NCBI RefSeq assembly: GCF_040729435.1
Contig: NZ_CP160398.1
Coordinates: 5,375,001-5,439,000 of the forward strand
Direction: 5' to 3'
Length of the DNA: 64,000 bases
From: Pseudomonas sp. HOU2
GTDB taxonomy: Bacteria > Pseudomonadota > Gammaproteobacteria > Pseudomonadales > Pseudomonadaceae
The position numbers were made by a program, and so were the translations under genes. The notes below the pieces were generated by a model. The model ran no database searches, had not been told where the DNA came from, and was given only the letters and a program-made list of their open reading frames with translations. Positions 50,360 through 59,614 of this stretch are shown piece after piece; within the stretch, counting starts at the first letter, position 1, and every line of letters begins with the position of its first letter.

Positions 50360-51640
50360 TCACAGGGCCTGGTCGAGCACGGCCAGCAAGCGGTCGATTT
50401 GCTCTTCGTCGTTGAGCAGCCCCGGTGCGGTGCGGATCACCGGGCCGACGTCACGGTGCACGGCATCGGCCACCACGCGGTTGGCCATCAGGTGCGCGGC
50501 GATCTTGTCGCTGTCCTTGCCCTTGACCCGGAAGAAGGTGAAACCGGCGGACAGCTCAGGGCTCAGTGGCGTCACCAGTTCGATCTGCGGACGTTGCTGC
50601 AGGCGTTGTTTCAGGTAACTGTTGAGCGCGTGAATGCGCGCCTCGACCTCGGCCTTGCCCAGCTCAAGATGCAATTTGAACGCTTCGTCCAGCGCCCAGC
50701 GGTGCTCGAACGAGTGATAGCCGCCGGGTGTCATGGTGGTGGAAAACGCCGTGGCTTCGGAGAACGTCGGAATGATCGGGGTGACGTACCTGACCTCGGC
50801 GAAGCGACTGCAGACGATGCCGGTGCCACGCGGACCGAACATCCACTTGTGGGTGCCGGCGATGAAGAAGTCGCAGTTCATTTGTGCGAAGTTCAGGTTG
50901 TCCACGCCGAAGCCATGTACCCCATCGACCACGTAAACGATGCGGTCGGCGTCGCTGCGACCGCGGTTGTGCTTGTCGACGATGGCGCCGATCTCACCAA
51001 TGGGCAGTTTCATGCCGCTGCCCGAATGCACCCAGCACATGCCCAGCACCCGGGTTTCGGGGCGGATGGCGCCGTCGATGGCAGCAAGGATTTCTGCTTT
51101 GCTGGCGCTGTACGAATCCTTGAACAAGCGAATCTTGCGCACCCGGGTGCCGTCGCGTTCGCTACGCAGGGCGAGGATGGTGTGGGTCGCGTAGTGCTCG
51201 TGCTCGGTGGTGAGGATTTCCTGATCGGGGCGCACGTGTACGCCGCCGTAGATCGTCGTCAGACCTTCGGTGGTGCTGCCGGTCAGGGCGATCTGCTTGG
51301 CATCGACTTGCAGATAGCGCCCGGCCCAGACGCGCACGTTCTCTTCGCGTTGTTCGATCACGCCGAGGTCCCAATCCATAGCCAGTCCGGGATTTTTGTC
51401 GAGGGCGGCGCGGTGCCGCTCAATTGCGTCGCGCACCGGTTTCGGGTGTGAGGTGATCAGGAAATTGGAGAAGTGCAGATACGCCGGATCCTGATCGAAC
51501 AACTGCTGCAACCGCGTCCACTTGTTGCCGGTCACGGGCGCGGCGTTCGCGGCACCGGCGACGTTCGGCAGGCTCGCGCCCAGTGGCAGCGCCGCCGCGA
51601 GAATCCCCGCCTGCTTCAAGAACTCACGACGATTGCTCAT
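50360..51640 (-). CDS. pvdN: PvdN, periplasmic PLP enzyme of pyoverdine side-chain modification
   Basis: A 426-aa fold-type I PLP enzyme exported by Tat: N-terminus MSNRREFLKQAGILAAALPLG carries the twin-Arg motif. The PLP lysine is in AGTHKWMFGPRG near residue 261 and the Asp in YVVDGVHGFG. PvdN converts the N-terminal Glu side chain of the chromophore to succinamide; loss leaves other side chains. The ATG at 51640 overlaps the pvdM stop (ATGA), so translation is coupled. Longer upstream in-phase frame lies inside pvdM and is not used. Confidence 0.93.
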   Translation of the reverse strand: MSNRREFLKQAGILAAALPLGASLPNVAGAANAAPVTGNKWTRLQQLFDQDPAYLHFSNFLITSHPKPVRDAIERHRAALDKNPGLAMDWDLGVIEQREENVRVWAGRYLQVDAKQIALTGSTTEGLTTIYGGVHVRPDQEILTTEHEHYATHTILALRSERDGTRVRKIRLFKDSYSASKAEILAAIDGAIRPETRVLGMCWVHSGSGMKLPIGEIGAIVDKHNRGRSDADRIVYVVDGVHGFGVDNLNFAQMNCDFFIAGTHKWMFGPRGTGIVCSRFAEVRYVTPIIPTFSEATAFSTTMTPGGYHSFEHRWALDEAFKLHLELGKAEVEARIHALNSYLKQRLQQRPQIELVTPLSPELSAGFTFFRVKGKDSDKIAAHLMANRVVADAVHRDVGPVIRTAPGLLNDEEQIDRLLAVLDQAL

Positions 51641-53007
51641 GGCTTGGCAGTTCCCGGCGCAGTGGCCAGTGCCGGTTTCGCGGCTTTCTCGACCTGATCC
51701 CAGACCCGCAGGAAGTTGCCGCCCCAGAGCTTGGCGATGTCCGCTTCGGAATAACCGCGTGAGATCAGCTCGGCGGTGACGTTGCGGATTTCGCCGACGT
51801 TCTCGAAGCCTTTGACGCCGCCACCTTCGTTGAAGTCGGAACTGATGCCGACATGGTCGATGCCGATCTTGCGCACCGCGTAATCGATGGCATCGCCCAG
51901 ATCCTTGAGGCTGGCTTTCGGTTCTTCTTCGAGGATGCCGTAGAGGCGGCTGGCGTACTGGCCGAACTTCTGCTCGGACCACGCCGCAATGATCGGGTCG
52001 CCCGGCATCAACGCCATCGCCAGGTTCGGCAGCGGCGGCAGGTCGAAGTCCTTGCGCATCGCGTTGAGTTTGTCCTGGGTGTGCTGGGTGAGCGGACGCA
52101 GGTACTGCGAGAACGCGACGATCTGCACCACGCCGCCGCTGTTTTTGATCAGCTGCATTTCCTTGTCGCTGAGGTTGCGCGGAATGTCGACCATTGCGCG
52201 CGGTGCCGAGTGCGAGGCCACCAGCGGCGTGCGGCTGAGCTGCGCAACTTGTTCGAGGGCCTTGGTCGACATTTGCGAGACGTCGATGATCACGCCCAGA
52301 TCGTTGAGGCGCTTGACCGCTTGCTTGCCCAGATCCGAGAGGCCGTCGAGGGCGTCCGGCGAATCATTGAGGAATGGCAGCGGCCGCGACGAATCCGCCC
52401 AGTCGTTGTTGCCGATGTAGCTGAAACCGAACATGCGCATGCCGCGCGCGGTCCACAGGTCCAGCAGGTTGAGGTCGTGGCCCAGTGGATAGGCGTTGAG
52501 CATGCTGATGAAAATCGCGAATTTGCCTTCGCCGTGCAAACGCCGGAAATCGTCCGGGGTGTAGGCGATGGCGACCTGATTGGGGTAGTCGCGAACCATC
52601 CCGGAGATGATCTTGAAACGGATTTCCTGCTGGTTGCGCGCCTCGTCGACGAAGCCGGGGGTCGGCTTGTGCGGGGCGTTCGGGCCGTTCCACATTTCCG
52701 GCCAGCCGAAGATGGTCAGGGCGGCTCCGGACAGGCGTCCACGGTTGGCCTTGGCGAGGTCGAACTGGCCGTCGCCGTCTTTGTCGGCCTCGTGGCCGTC
52801 AGTGCCGAAGTTTTGCGTCAGGCTGACATGGCTGTCGAAAGAGAGCATGCGTTCGTGTAGCTCATCGGCCTGCTTCATGACTTTGGCCGGGTAGCCGAGG
52901 TCGTCCTTGAACCAGTGATGCCACACGGCAAAGCCTGCGCCGGCGCTGATCGCCAGAGCCAACGGCAGGCCGATGAATAGAGCCTTTTTCGAACGTGGTT
53001 TTGTCAT
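51637..53007 (-). CDS. pvdM: PvdM, periplasmic dipeptidase-like maturation protein
   Basis: About 456 aa. A single N-terminal hydrophobic helix (ALFIGLPLALAISAGAGFAVW) anchors or exports it. The rest is a renal-dipeptidase/amidohydrolase-fold domain (SFDSHVSLTQ, VIIDVSQMS, LVASHSAPRAM, DHVGISSDFNEGGG). PvdM is required in the periplasm for chromophore oxidation, probably helping PvdP, though its peptidase activity is uncertain. Starts at 53031, 53013 and 53007 are all possible; 53007 (MTKPRSKK) has GAG 6 nt upstream. First gene of pvdMNO, with a perfect PvdS promoter. Confidence 0.9.
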   Translation of the reverse strand: MTKPRSKKALFIGLPLALAISAGAGFAVWHHWFKDDLGYPAKVMKQADELHERMLSFDSHVSLTQNFGTDGHEADKDGDGQFDLAKANRGRLSGAALTIFGWPEMWNGPNAPHKPTPGFVDEARNQQEIRFKIISGMVRDYPNQVAIAYTPDDFRRLHGEGKFAIFISMLNAYPLGHDLNLLDLWTARGMRMFGFSYIGNNDWADSSRPLPFLNDSPDALDGLSDLGKQAVKRLNDLGVIIDVSQMSTKALEQVAQLSRTPLVASHSAPRAMVDIPRNLSDKEMQLIKNSGGVVQIVAFSQYLRPLTQHTQDKLNAMRKDFDLPPLPNLAMALMPGDPIIAAWSEQKFGQYASRLYGILEEEPKASLKDLGDAIDYAVRKIGIDHVGISSDFNEGGGVKGFENVGEIRNVTAELISRGYSEADIAKLWGGNFLRVWDQVEKAAKPALATAPGTAKP

Positions 53008-53069
53008 TGCCATCTCAGTCAGGTTCGCCATCGAGGTGCAGGCGCGGGGGCCTTCGCTATCTGGGAGGA

Positions 53070-53093
53070 ACGAGTGGTAGGCCGTGGAATTTA
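53070..53093 (-). promoter_or_regulatory. PvdS promoter of pvdMNO
   Basis: Minus strand TAAAT (53093-53089), 16-nt spacer, CGT (53072-53070). Divergent to the pvdP promoter, with a REP pair between them. Confidence 0.8.
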
Positions 53094-53103
53094 GGTTGCC
53101 AGG

Positions 53104-53182
53104 TCAAAAGATCGCAGCCTGCGGCAGCTCCTACAGGGATATACATTCCATGTAGGAGCTGCCGCAGGCTGCGATCTTTTCA
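53104..53182. repeat. REP inverted pair between divergent pvd promoters
   Basis: TGTAGGAGCTGCCGCAGG-type inverted pair at 53104-53135 and 53151-53182, placed exactly between the pvdM and pvdP promoters. Confidence 0.85.
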
Positions 53183-53190
53183 AACCCACA

Positions 53191-53214
53191 TAAATTTACC
53201 CGCGCAACAAACGT
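53191..53214 (+). promoter_or_regulatory. PvdS promoter of pvdP
   Basis: TAAAT (53191-53195), 16-nt spacer, CGT (53212-53214), 45 nt before the pvdP start. Confidence 0.8.
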
Positions 53215-53259
53215 TCTAGCTTGGATAAAGCCTGCTTCATGGCTGACACAGGTAGGGCA

Positions 53260-54879
53260 ATGAAGATTTCTCGACGATGGTTCATGGCGGGCCTGGCGCT
53301 GACCGGCGCTGCCGTGCCTGCGGCGTATTTCGGGCATCGTGAATGGACGAAGCCGGACCCGACGATCACTCCGGGCGAAGCGTCTTTCGACGTCGCCGAC
53401 AGGGCCGGGCAGCGCCTGGCGAATGCGTTGCGCGGGGTGTGGGATATCCGTTTCGAAGGTGCCGATGCCGGCCTCGATGGCTTGCCGCCCAAGGGCCTGC
53501 AAGTGTTTCTCGACATCGGCCAGAAGGGGCGCGGCGTGTGCGGTTTTCTCGACACGCCTGAGCGCCTGCGTTCCGCTGAAACCCCGCGTTACCGAATTCT
53601 GGGCGACCTCGCGAAAGCCGATGCGGCAAAGCTGAGCTGGCGCCTGATTGGTGCCGACGGCCAGATCAGCTATGAGCTGGAGATGATCCTCGATGAGGTC
53701 TGGGCCGACTTCGGCAATGCCGGCAGTGGCACCCTCAGCGGCAGGGCCTTGCGCCTGGATCGAGCGCTGGCCTTGCCGGCGCAGGACAACCGCTTCGTCG
53801 CCGTCAAACGGCTGTTTCCCGAAGCGCGCGAGCGCACGCCGCTCAACCCGACGTTGCTGGCGTGGTTGATCTCTCCCGAGCATCGCCTGTTTCACCAGTT
53901 GTGGCATGCGACCCGGGACAAGTGGCACAAACTGCCCGAGGACAAACGCGAAGCCTTGCGCGGCATTGGCTGGCAGCCCGGCCCGCGCGACAAGGAGCGC
54001 GATGCCCGTGGCCCGCGCAAGGATCGCAATGGCTCGGGCGTGGACTTTTTCTTCATGCACCGGCACATGCTCGGGACGGCGCGCTCGATGCAGGATCTGC
54101 CGTCGTGGGCGTTTTTCCCGCTGCCGCAGCCGGAGCTGATCCGCGACCGCGTCGGCTTCGCCCGCTATTTCGACAACCACGACGGCGCGGCCTTGCCGCC
54201 CACCTGGACGGCGGCGGGCGATGACGAGTTCAGCCAGTGGGTCAGCGACATCAAGACGGCCGAGACCTACGAAAGCAACTTCCAGGTCTGGGAGTCGCAG
54301 TACCGCGATCCGGCGTATCTGGCCCGGCTCACCCTCGGCCAGTTCGGCTCCGAAGTCGAGCTGGGTCTGCATGACTGGCTGCACATGCGCTGGGCCTCCG
54401 TGCCGCGCGATCCGTCCAACGGTCAGCCGGTGCCGTTTGCCCGCGATCCGGCGGACTTCGCCGCACGTTGGTACAACGCCGAGAACGACTTCCTCGGCGA
54501 TCCGTTTTCTTCCCACGTCAACCCGACGTTCTGGCATTTCCATGGCTGGATCGACGATCGCATCGAGGACTGGTTCCGCGCCCACGAGCGTTTCCATCCG
54601 GGCGAAGTCACGCGGCTGCAGGTCAATGGCGTGCCATGGTTTGCTCCGGGGCGCTGGGTGGAAGTCGACGACCCGTGGCTCGGGCCGATTACCCATGGTT
54701 GCAGCACCACGCCGGGATTGCAGATGGGCAAGACGGTGGAGATGGATCCGGAAACCATGAAGCTGGCGCTGCGCATCACCTTCATCACCGACGAGGAAAA
54801 ACTCGCCGGCCTGTTCCGCCGCGTGCCGCAACGGCCATGGTATGCGCGCAATCTGAAGCCTAAAACCAGCCCGGCTTGA
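53260..54879 (+). CDS. pvdP: PvdP, periplasmic tyrosinase of chromophore maturation
   Basis: A 539-aa Tat-exported copper tyrosinase: SRRWFMAGLALTG at the N-terminus is a twin-Arg signal. A beta-barrel domain (residues about 35-165) precedes the tyrosinase domain. Its copper-ligand regions are HRLFHQLWHATRDKWH, FFFMHRHMLGT, EVELGLHDWLHMRW and NPTFWHFHGWIDDRIEDW, all with the expected His residues. PvdP hydroxylates and cyclises the D-Tyr/Dab part of ferribactin to the dihydroxyquinoline. The ATG at 53260 gives the cleanest Tat signal; ATG 53239 is possible. Divergent from pvdMNO. Confidence 0.93.
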   Translation: MKISRRWFMAGLALTGAAVPAAYFGHREWTKPDPTITPGEASFDVADRAGQRLANALRGVWDIRFEGADAGLDGLPPKGLQVFLDIGQKGRGVCGFLDTPERLRSAETPRYRILGDLAKADAAKLSWRLIGADGQISYELEMILDEVWADFGNAGSGTLSGRALRLDRALALPAQDNRFVAVKRLFPEARERTPLNPTLLAWLISPEHRLFHQLWHATRDKWHKLPEDKREALRGIGWQPGPRDKERDARGPRKDRNGSGVDFFFMHRHMLGTARSMQDLPSWAFFPLPQPELIRDRVGFARYFDNHDGAALPPTWTAAGDDEFSQWVSDIKTAETYESNFQVWESQYRDPAYLARLTLGQFGSEVELGLHDWLHMRWASVPRDPSNGQPVPFARDPADFAARWYNAENDFLGDPFSSHVNPTFWHFHGWIDDRIEDWFRAHERFHPGEVTRLQVNGVPWFAPGRWVEVDDPWLGPITHGCSTTPGLQMGKTVEMDPETMKLALRITFITDEEKLAGLFRRVPQRPWYARNLKPKTSPA

Positions 54880-54892
54880 GGGCTGCGTCATC

Positions 54893-54915
54893 GATCATTC
54901 GCGAGCAGGCTCGCT
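54893..54915. repeat. left half of a REP split by the IS element
   Basis: TCATTCGCGAGCAGGCTCGCT; the sequence continues as CCCACAGG at 56083. Joined, the two give the usual REP form. Confidence 0.8.
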
Positions 54916-54934
54916 TGTATGTTTAGACTTGAAG

Positions 54935-55100
54935 GGGTGGGCGGGACTACAGACTCGATTCTGACTCTGACCAGTACAGACCGTGGGAGACTTCTCGTCC
55001 CGCCCCTTCTACCCAAAGCGCCAATAAGGAATTCATCGGTAAACCGACGACAGAGACAAGCCAGCGCAACGGTAGACCCCAACAAGCTCTTAAACCCTAG
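54935..55100 (+). ncRNA. candidate bridge RNA (seekRNA) of the IS110 element
   Basis: Non-coding left end. A perfect 9-bp stem GGGCGGGAC (54939-54947) / GTCCCGCCC (54997-55005) encloses a loop. In the loop CAGACTCG (54950-54957) matches the left target CAGGCTCG (54906-54913) at 7 of 8, and GTGGGAG (54983-54989) is the exact reverse complement of right target CTCCCAC (56081-56087). A second hairpin TCGGT-AA-ACCGA (55036-55047) lies in a part where ACAAG (55056-55060) is the reverse complement of donor CTTGT (54914-54918) and GGAAT (55028-55032) resembles the donor right end AGAAT. This is the target loop/donor loop design known from IS621. RNA limits are approximate. Confidence 0.7.
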
Positions 55101-55115
55101 CTCCGAGGATTCGTC

Positions 55116-56051
55116 ATGACAATCCTTACTTCGCAGACGGTTGTTGGTATCGATATCGCCAAGGCCGAAATCGTTGTCTATCGCGCCGACCTGGAAACCA
55201 TTGAAGCGGTCAAGAATGATCGTGCCGCCCTCAAACGTTGGCTCAAAACTCTGCCCGCGCAAAGCGCTATCGCTGTCGAAGCCACCAATATCTACCATTT
55301 GGAGACTGTTGATCTGGCTCATGCGATGGGACATCAGGTCTATGTGGTGGATGCTTATCGAGTCAGCCACTATCGTCGCGGTGTCGGTCAGCGAGCCAAA
55401 AATGATCCATGCGATGCACGCGTGCTCGCACGCTATCTGACGAATGAACAAAGCAAACTGCGGCTTTGGAACCCGCCTCCTAAAGCCTACACCGTACTGA
55501 AAAGCTTGCTGCACAGACGCGCGACGCTGATTCAGAACCATAAGGGTCTGATGTTGAGCTGGGCCGATGAACCCTTGCTGAAGAAAGAACGTACGGCTCA
55601 GCAAAAGGCATTCGAGCGATCCGACAAGGTCATTCAAAACCTGCTGCGCAAAGTCAGCAAAGAGGCCGGTATTGATGACAATATTGGCCGCTGCAAAGCA
55701 ATCGAGGGCGTGGGAGAGCTGACTGCGACTGGGTTGGCAACGACCTATATGCGCGGTGACTTTGCCAACAGCGACGCGTTCATCGCGTTTTTGGGTATGG
55801 ATCTGACGGTGGACGATTCGGGGAAAAAGAACGGCCCGAGGTTCCTGAGCAAAAAAGGAGATCCGGAGATCCGTCGATTAGCCTACAACGCCGCAATGGC
55901 GGCGTGTCGCTCAACCAAGTGGAAGCCTTTTTACGAGTCTTACCTGGCCAGAGGCTTCTCGAAAACACAGGCATTGGTAGCTCTTGCTCGCAAGCTCTGC
56001 CGAGTGGCATTCGCCCTGATGAAGAATCAGGGCGAATACCGATCAGTTTGA
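55116..56051 (+). CDS. IS110-family transposase (DEDD recombinase)
   Basis: A 311-aa recombinase. N-terminal RuvC-like DEDD domain: Asp in VVGIDIAKAE, Glu in AVEATNIYHL, Asp pair in AKNDPCDARVLARYL. C-terminal Transposase_20 domain: IEGVGELTATGLATTY, FIAFLGMDLTVDDSG, and KKGDPEIRRLAYNAAMAA followed by CRS. Full length for the family, no frameshift, so probably active. ATG with GAGGA about 8 nt upstream. The base composition is less GC-rich than the pvd genes around it. The left-end RNA would guide it to its target. Confidence 0.92.
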   Translation: MTILTSQTVVGIDIAKAEIVVYRADLETIEAVKNDRAALKRWLKTLPAQSAIAVEATNIYHLETVDLAHAMGHQVYVVDAYRVSHYRRGVGQRAKNDPCDARVLARYLTNEQSKLRLWNPPPKAYTVLKSLLHRRATLIQNHKGLMLSWADEPLLKKERTAQQKAFERSDKVIQNLLRKVSKEAGIDDNIGRCKAIEGVGELTATGLATTYMRGDFANSDAFIAFLGMDLTVDDSGKKNGPRFLSKKGDPEIRRLAYNAAMAACRSTKWKPFYESYLARGFSKTQALVALARKLCRVAFALMKNQGEYRSV

Positions 56052-56131
56052 GATTCTAGGGTTGCTGAGCAACATAGAATCTCCCACAGGTTCAGGTGTC
56101 AGCCCGAGATAGCGGCAACACCGTCAATCAA

Positions 56132-56221
56132 TGTGGGAGCTGGCTTGCCAGCGATAGCATTGGGTCAGGCAACGTTGATGTCGGGAGTGCTGGCCTTATC
56201 GCTGGCAAGCCAGCTCCCACA
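56132..56221. repeat. REP inverted pair
   Basis: TGTGGGAGCTGGCTTGCCAGCGATA unit and its inverted copy, just after the opmQ stop. Confidence 0.85.
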
Positions 56222-56241
56222 GGGTTGTTGTGTTGATTCGA

Positions 56242-57633
56242 TTACAAAGTCTGCCACCCGCCGCCAAGTGCCTTGTACAGCGCAATGCTGGCCTGCACTC
56301 GTGACAGCCGCAGTTGTGCATGCTGATCCTGGGCCGCGTACAGCGTGCGCTGGGTTTCCAGCACCGTCAGCAAGTCTTCGGCGCCTGCCTGGTAGCGGCT
56401 CTGGGCGATGTCGAATGCGGTCTGCGCCTGATTCAGTTCTTCGTCCTGCCACAACCGCTGTTCATCCAGGCGACGAATGCTATTGAGCGCTTTTTCCACA
56501 TCAGCGAAACCGTTGATGATCGCCCCACGGTAAGTTTCCAGCAGCTCTTGCTGGCGCGCCGAGGCCTTGTCGCGTTCAGCGCCGAGGCGACCGTTATTGA
56601 AAATCGGTGCGACCAGCCCGGCGGTCAGGTTGTAGAAAGGGCTGCGAATCAAATCGTCGAACTGATTGGCGCCCGAGCCGAGTTGGGCGGTCAGGGTGAG
56701 TGCCGGCAACATGGCCGCGCGAGCGACTTTGACGTCAGCTTCGGCGGCGGCCAGTTGGGCTTCGGCGCGGGCGATGTCCGGACGATGCGTGAGCAACTCG
56801 CTGGGCACGCCGGCGGCGATGTCTGGCCACTGCAGGTGATCGAAGGACTCTGTTGCCGACAGTTGCTGCACCGGTCGGCCGAGCAGGGCGGCGAGGCTGA
56901 TCAACGCTTCCTGAGCTTGCTGTTGCACGCGCGGCAATTGCCATTGCTGGGCGGCGACCAGGCTCTTCTGTTGTGCCAGCTCCAGCGCGGTGGCTGAGCC
57001 TGAATCAAACCGCGTCTGCACCAGTTTCAGCACGCTTTGTGCGTTGGCCAGATTGAGTTCGGCGATGCGGCTCTGCTCGCGCAGCGACAAGGTTTGCGCG
57101 TACGTGCTGGCAACGCCGCTGAGCAATGTCAGCTCGACCGTCGCCCGGTCGAATTCGCTGGCCTGCAAGGCGAACTGGGCACTGTCGCGCGAGGCGCGTT
57201 TGCCGCCCCAGAAATCGATTTCGTAAGTGGCGCTCAGGTTGGTATCGAAATAGTCCACAGCCTTGTTGCTGCTGTTGGCATCGAGTTGGCTGTAGCCATT
57301 GCCGCGCAGCAGTTTCTGCCGATTGGCATTCAGACCGGCCTTGACCTCCGGCAACTGAGAGCCGCCAGCGATGACGGTGCCCGCCTGCGCCTGACGCACT
57401 CGAGCGACGGCGGCCGCGAGGTCGAAACTGCCGACGCGAGCCTGTTCGATCAGGCGATCCAGTTCCGGGCTGCCAAATTGCGTCCACCACTGCGGGTTGT
57501 TGCGGGCAACGCTGGCGCCATGGGGCGACTGCCAGGCAGCTGGCGGCTGCACGCCACTGTCCGGGCGTTGAACGGGACTGCCGCAGGCGCTGAGGATCAG
57601 GCACACGGTCAACAGGCTGAGGCGCGGTTTCAT
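56242..57633 (-). CDS. opmQ: OpmQ, outer-membrane channel of the PvdRT efflux pump
   Basis: A 463-aa TolC-like outer-membrane lipoprotein of the RND/MacAB type. Signal peptide with lipobox LSAC (Cys near residue 17). Two OEP repeats of coiled-coil helices and strands, with the usual motifs LDRLIEQA, DLAAAVARVRQAQA, YEIDFWGGKRA, ELLTHRPDIARAEAQLAAAEADVKVARAAMLP and YKALGGGW. Works with PvdR and PvdT to secrete pyoverdine and recycle it after iron release. The ATG at 57633 is 7 nt after the pvdT stop; the operon order is pvdR-pvdT-opmQ. Confidence 0.93.
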   Translation of the reverse strand: MKPRLSLLTVCLILSACGSPVQRPDSGVQPPAAWQSPHGASVARNNPQWWTQFGSPELDRLIEQARVGSFDLAAAVARVRQAQAGTVIAGGSQLPEVKAGLNANRQKLLRGNGYSQLDANSSNKAVDYFDTNLSATYEIDFWGGKRASRDSAQFALQASEFDRATVELTLLSGVASTYAQTLSLREQSRIAELNLANAQSVLKLVQTRFDSGSATALELAQQKSLVAAQQWQLPRVQQQAQEALISLAALLGRPVQQLSATESFDHLQWPDIAAGVPSELLTHRPDIARAEAQLAAAEADVKVARAAMLPALTLTAQLGSGANQFDDLIRSPFYNLTAGLVAPIFNNGRLGAERDKASARQQELLETYRGAIINGFADVEKALNSIRRLDEQRLWQDEELNQAQTAFDIAQSRYQAGAEDLLTVLETQRTLYAAQDQHAQLRLSRVQASIALYKALGGGWQTL

Positions 57634-57640
57634 AGATCGA

Positions 57641-59614
57641 TCATTCACTGGTAAGGGCCGTGACCGGGTCAAGCCGGGCAGCTTTGCGGGCCGGCATGAA
57701 GCCGAAGACAACGCCGGTGACCAGGGCGCAACCGAAGGCGCCAAGTACCGCCATCAAGGAAAAGGCCACGGCCACTTCGCTGAGGATCAGCACGCCGCCG
57801 ACGATCAGCGCCAGGGCGATCCCGGCAATGCCGCCGACCACCGAGAGCATCACCGCTTCGGTGAGGAACTGCCGGAGGATGTCACGCTGGCGGGCGCCGG
57901 TGGCCATGCGAATGCCGATCTCGCGAGTCCGCTCACGCACGGTCATGAGCATGATGTTCATCACGCCGATACCGCCAACCAGCAGCGAGATCGCGGCAAT
58001 CGAGCCGAGCATCAACGACAGGGTGTTCTGGGTGCGCGCCTCGGCCTGAATCATCGCGGCGTTGTTGGTCAGTTCGAAATCCTTCTTGCCGTTGTGCAGG
58101 CGCAGCATCAGTTGCTCGATGGCTTGCTCGGTGTCCTTGACCTTGCGCGCGTCGGCGGCGGCGATGGCCACGTATTCCGGATTGCGCGTGCCGAACAGCC
58201 GAACGCTGGCCGCCGAATAGGGGATGGCGATGCGATTGTCGCTGTCGGAGTCGCCGGAGCTGGCGCCTTTTTCTGCGAGTACGCCGACCACCTGGAACGG
58301 CACATTCTCGATCAGGATGAATTGGCCGATCGGGTTCGGCACATCCTTGAGCAGTTTGCTGCGCACCTTGTGGCCGATCACCGCAACGGCTGCAGCGTTC
58401 TGCTCGTCGGCCTCGGTGAAGTAACTGCCTTGCACCACCGGCCAGTTGAAGATCGCCGGGAAGTTGGTGTCGTTGCCGCCGACGTAACTCAGGTGGTCGG
58501 CATTGCCGTAACGCACCCCGGCCTCGGCACCGTTGACCGGCATGATCCGCTGCACTTGCGGCAGGCTGGCCAGCGCGTGCACATCGTCGAGGGTGATGAT
58601 CCCCGGCGGCGTGCGCGGGTTGGGCGCCGAGCCGCTCAGATAAATGATGTTCGAACCGAACGCGCCCATCTGCGCCATCACCTGGCGTTTGCTGCCTTCA
58701 CCGACCGCCAGCATGACCACCACCGAGGCCACGCCGATGATGATCCCGAGCAGGGTCAGCGCGGTGCGAAAGCGGTTGATCCACATCACTCGCCACGCAG
58801 CGTGCAGGGCATCGACCAGTTCACCTTTCCAGGCGCCAGTGGCGTCCGCGCCCACGGCCAGGCGCTGGCGCAGATCCACTGCTTGCAGGGCGCCGGGATT
58901 GGCGCTGATCTGGGCGTGGGGATTGTCGCGGGCGCTGTCGCTGATGATCAGGCCGTCGCGGATTTCGATGATGCGTTTGGCCCGGGTCGCGACTTCGCGG
59001 TCGTGGGTGATGAGGATCACCACGTGGCCCTGGCTCGCCAGTTCGTCGAGCAGCGTCATCACCTCTTTGCCGCTGTGGCTGTCGAGGGCGCCGGTGGGTT
59101 CGTCGGCGAGGATGATGTGGCCGCCGTTCATCAACGCCCGGGCAATCGACACCCGTTGCTGCTGACCGCCGGACAACTGATGCGGGCGATTGCCGGTGCG
59201 CGAGGCCAGGCCGAGGCGGTCGAGCAGGGCGGCGGCGCGGGCGTGACGTTCGGCGGCCGGGGTGCCGGCATAGATCGCCGGCATCTCGACGTTTTCCTGA
59301 GCCGAGCCGGATGGAATCAGGTGATAGCCCTGGAACACAAAACCGAAGGCTTCGCGGCGCAGCCAGGCCAGCTCGTCGCTGTCGAGGCCAGCGACGTTTT
59401 CCCCGGCAAAGCGATACTCGCCGGAGGTCGGCCGGTCGAGGCAGCCGAGGATGTTCATCAGGGTCGATTTGCCAGAGCCGGAAGCGCCGACAATCGCCAC
59501 GAATTCGCCGGCGTGGATCGACAGGTCGATACCGCGCAGCACGTGAACCTCGGGAGCGTCACCGCCGCCGTAGGATTTGCGGATGTCCTGCAGGTCGATC
59601 AGAGGCGTTTGCAT
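57641..59614 (-). CDS. pvdT: PvdT, MacB-type ABC permease/ATPase of the pyoverdine efflux pump
   Basis: A 657-aa inner-membrane protein. N-terminal ATPase: Walker [11 protein letters not shown] near residue 45, signature [15 protein letters not shown] near 147, Walker B HIILADEP near 168. Then a membrane helix near 285, a large periplasmic domain, and three helices at the C-terminus ([50 protein letters not shown]) as in MacB. ATG follows the pvdR stop directly (TGAATG), so translation is coupled. Confidence 0.93.
   Translation of the reverse strand: MQTPLIDLQDIRKSYGGGDAPEVHVLRGIDLSIHAGEFVAIVGASGSGKSTLMNILGCLDRPTSGEYRFAGENVAGLDSDELAWLRREAFGFVFQGYHLIPSGSAQENVEMPAIYAGTPAAERHARAAALLDRLGLASRTGNRPHQLSGGQQQRVSIARALMNGGHIILADEPTGALDSHSGKEVMTLLDELASQGHVVILITHDREVATRAKRIIEIRDGLIISDSARDNPHAQISANPGALQAVDLRQRLAVGADATGAWKGELVDALHAAWRVMWINRFRTALTLLGIIIGVASVVVMLAVGEGSKRQVMAQMGAFGSNIIYLSGSAPNPRTPPGIITLDDVHALASLPQVQRIMPVNGAEAGVRYGNADHLSYVGGNDTNFPAIFNWPVVQGSYFTEADEQNAAAVAVIGHKVRSKLLKDVPNPIGQFILIENVPFQVVGVLAEKGASSGDSDSDNRIAIPYSAASVRLFGTRNPEYVAIAAADARKVKDTEQAIEQLMLRLHNGKKDFELTNNAAMIQAEARTQNTLSLMLGSIAAISLLVGGIGVMNIMLMTVRERTREIGIRMATGARQRDILRQFLTEAVMLSVVGGIAGIALALIVGGVLILSEVAVAFSLMAVLGAFGCALVTGVVFGFMPARKAARLDPVTALTSE

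Larger units (their letters stand above)
54916..56082 (+). mobile_element. IS110-family insertion element, about 1.17 kb
   Basis: Bounded by CT on both sides (54914-54915 and 56081-56082), as expected for a family that recombines at a CT core and leaves no inverted terminal repeats. It splits a REP between the convergent pvdP and opmQ genes, so it disrupts no gene. About 200 nt non-coding left end, one transposase gene, and a 31-nt right end that is a hairpin (AGATTCTA 56051-56058 / TAGAATCT 56075-56082, inner GTTGC/GCAAC). The edges are read by comparing the split REP with intact REPs elsewhere in the window. Confidence 0.85.

Noticed and set aside
51641..51982. N-terminal extension of PvdN
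   Set aside because: The extra residues are an Arg-rich mirror frame of pvdM; the Tat signal starts at the ATG at 51640.
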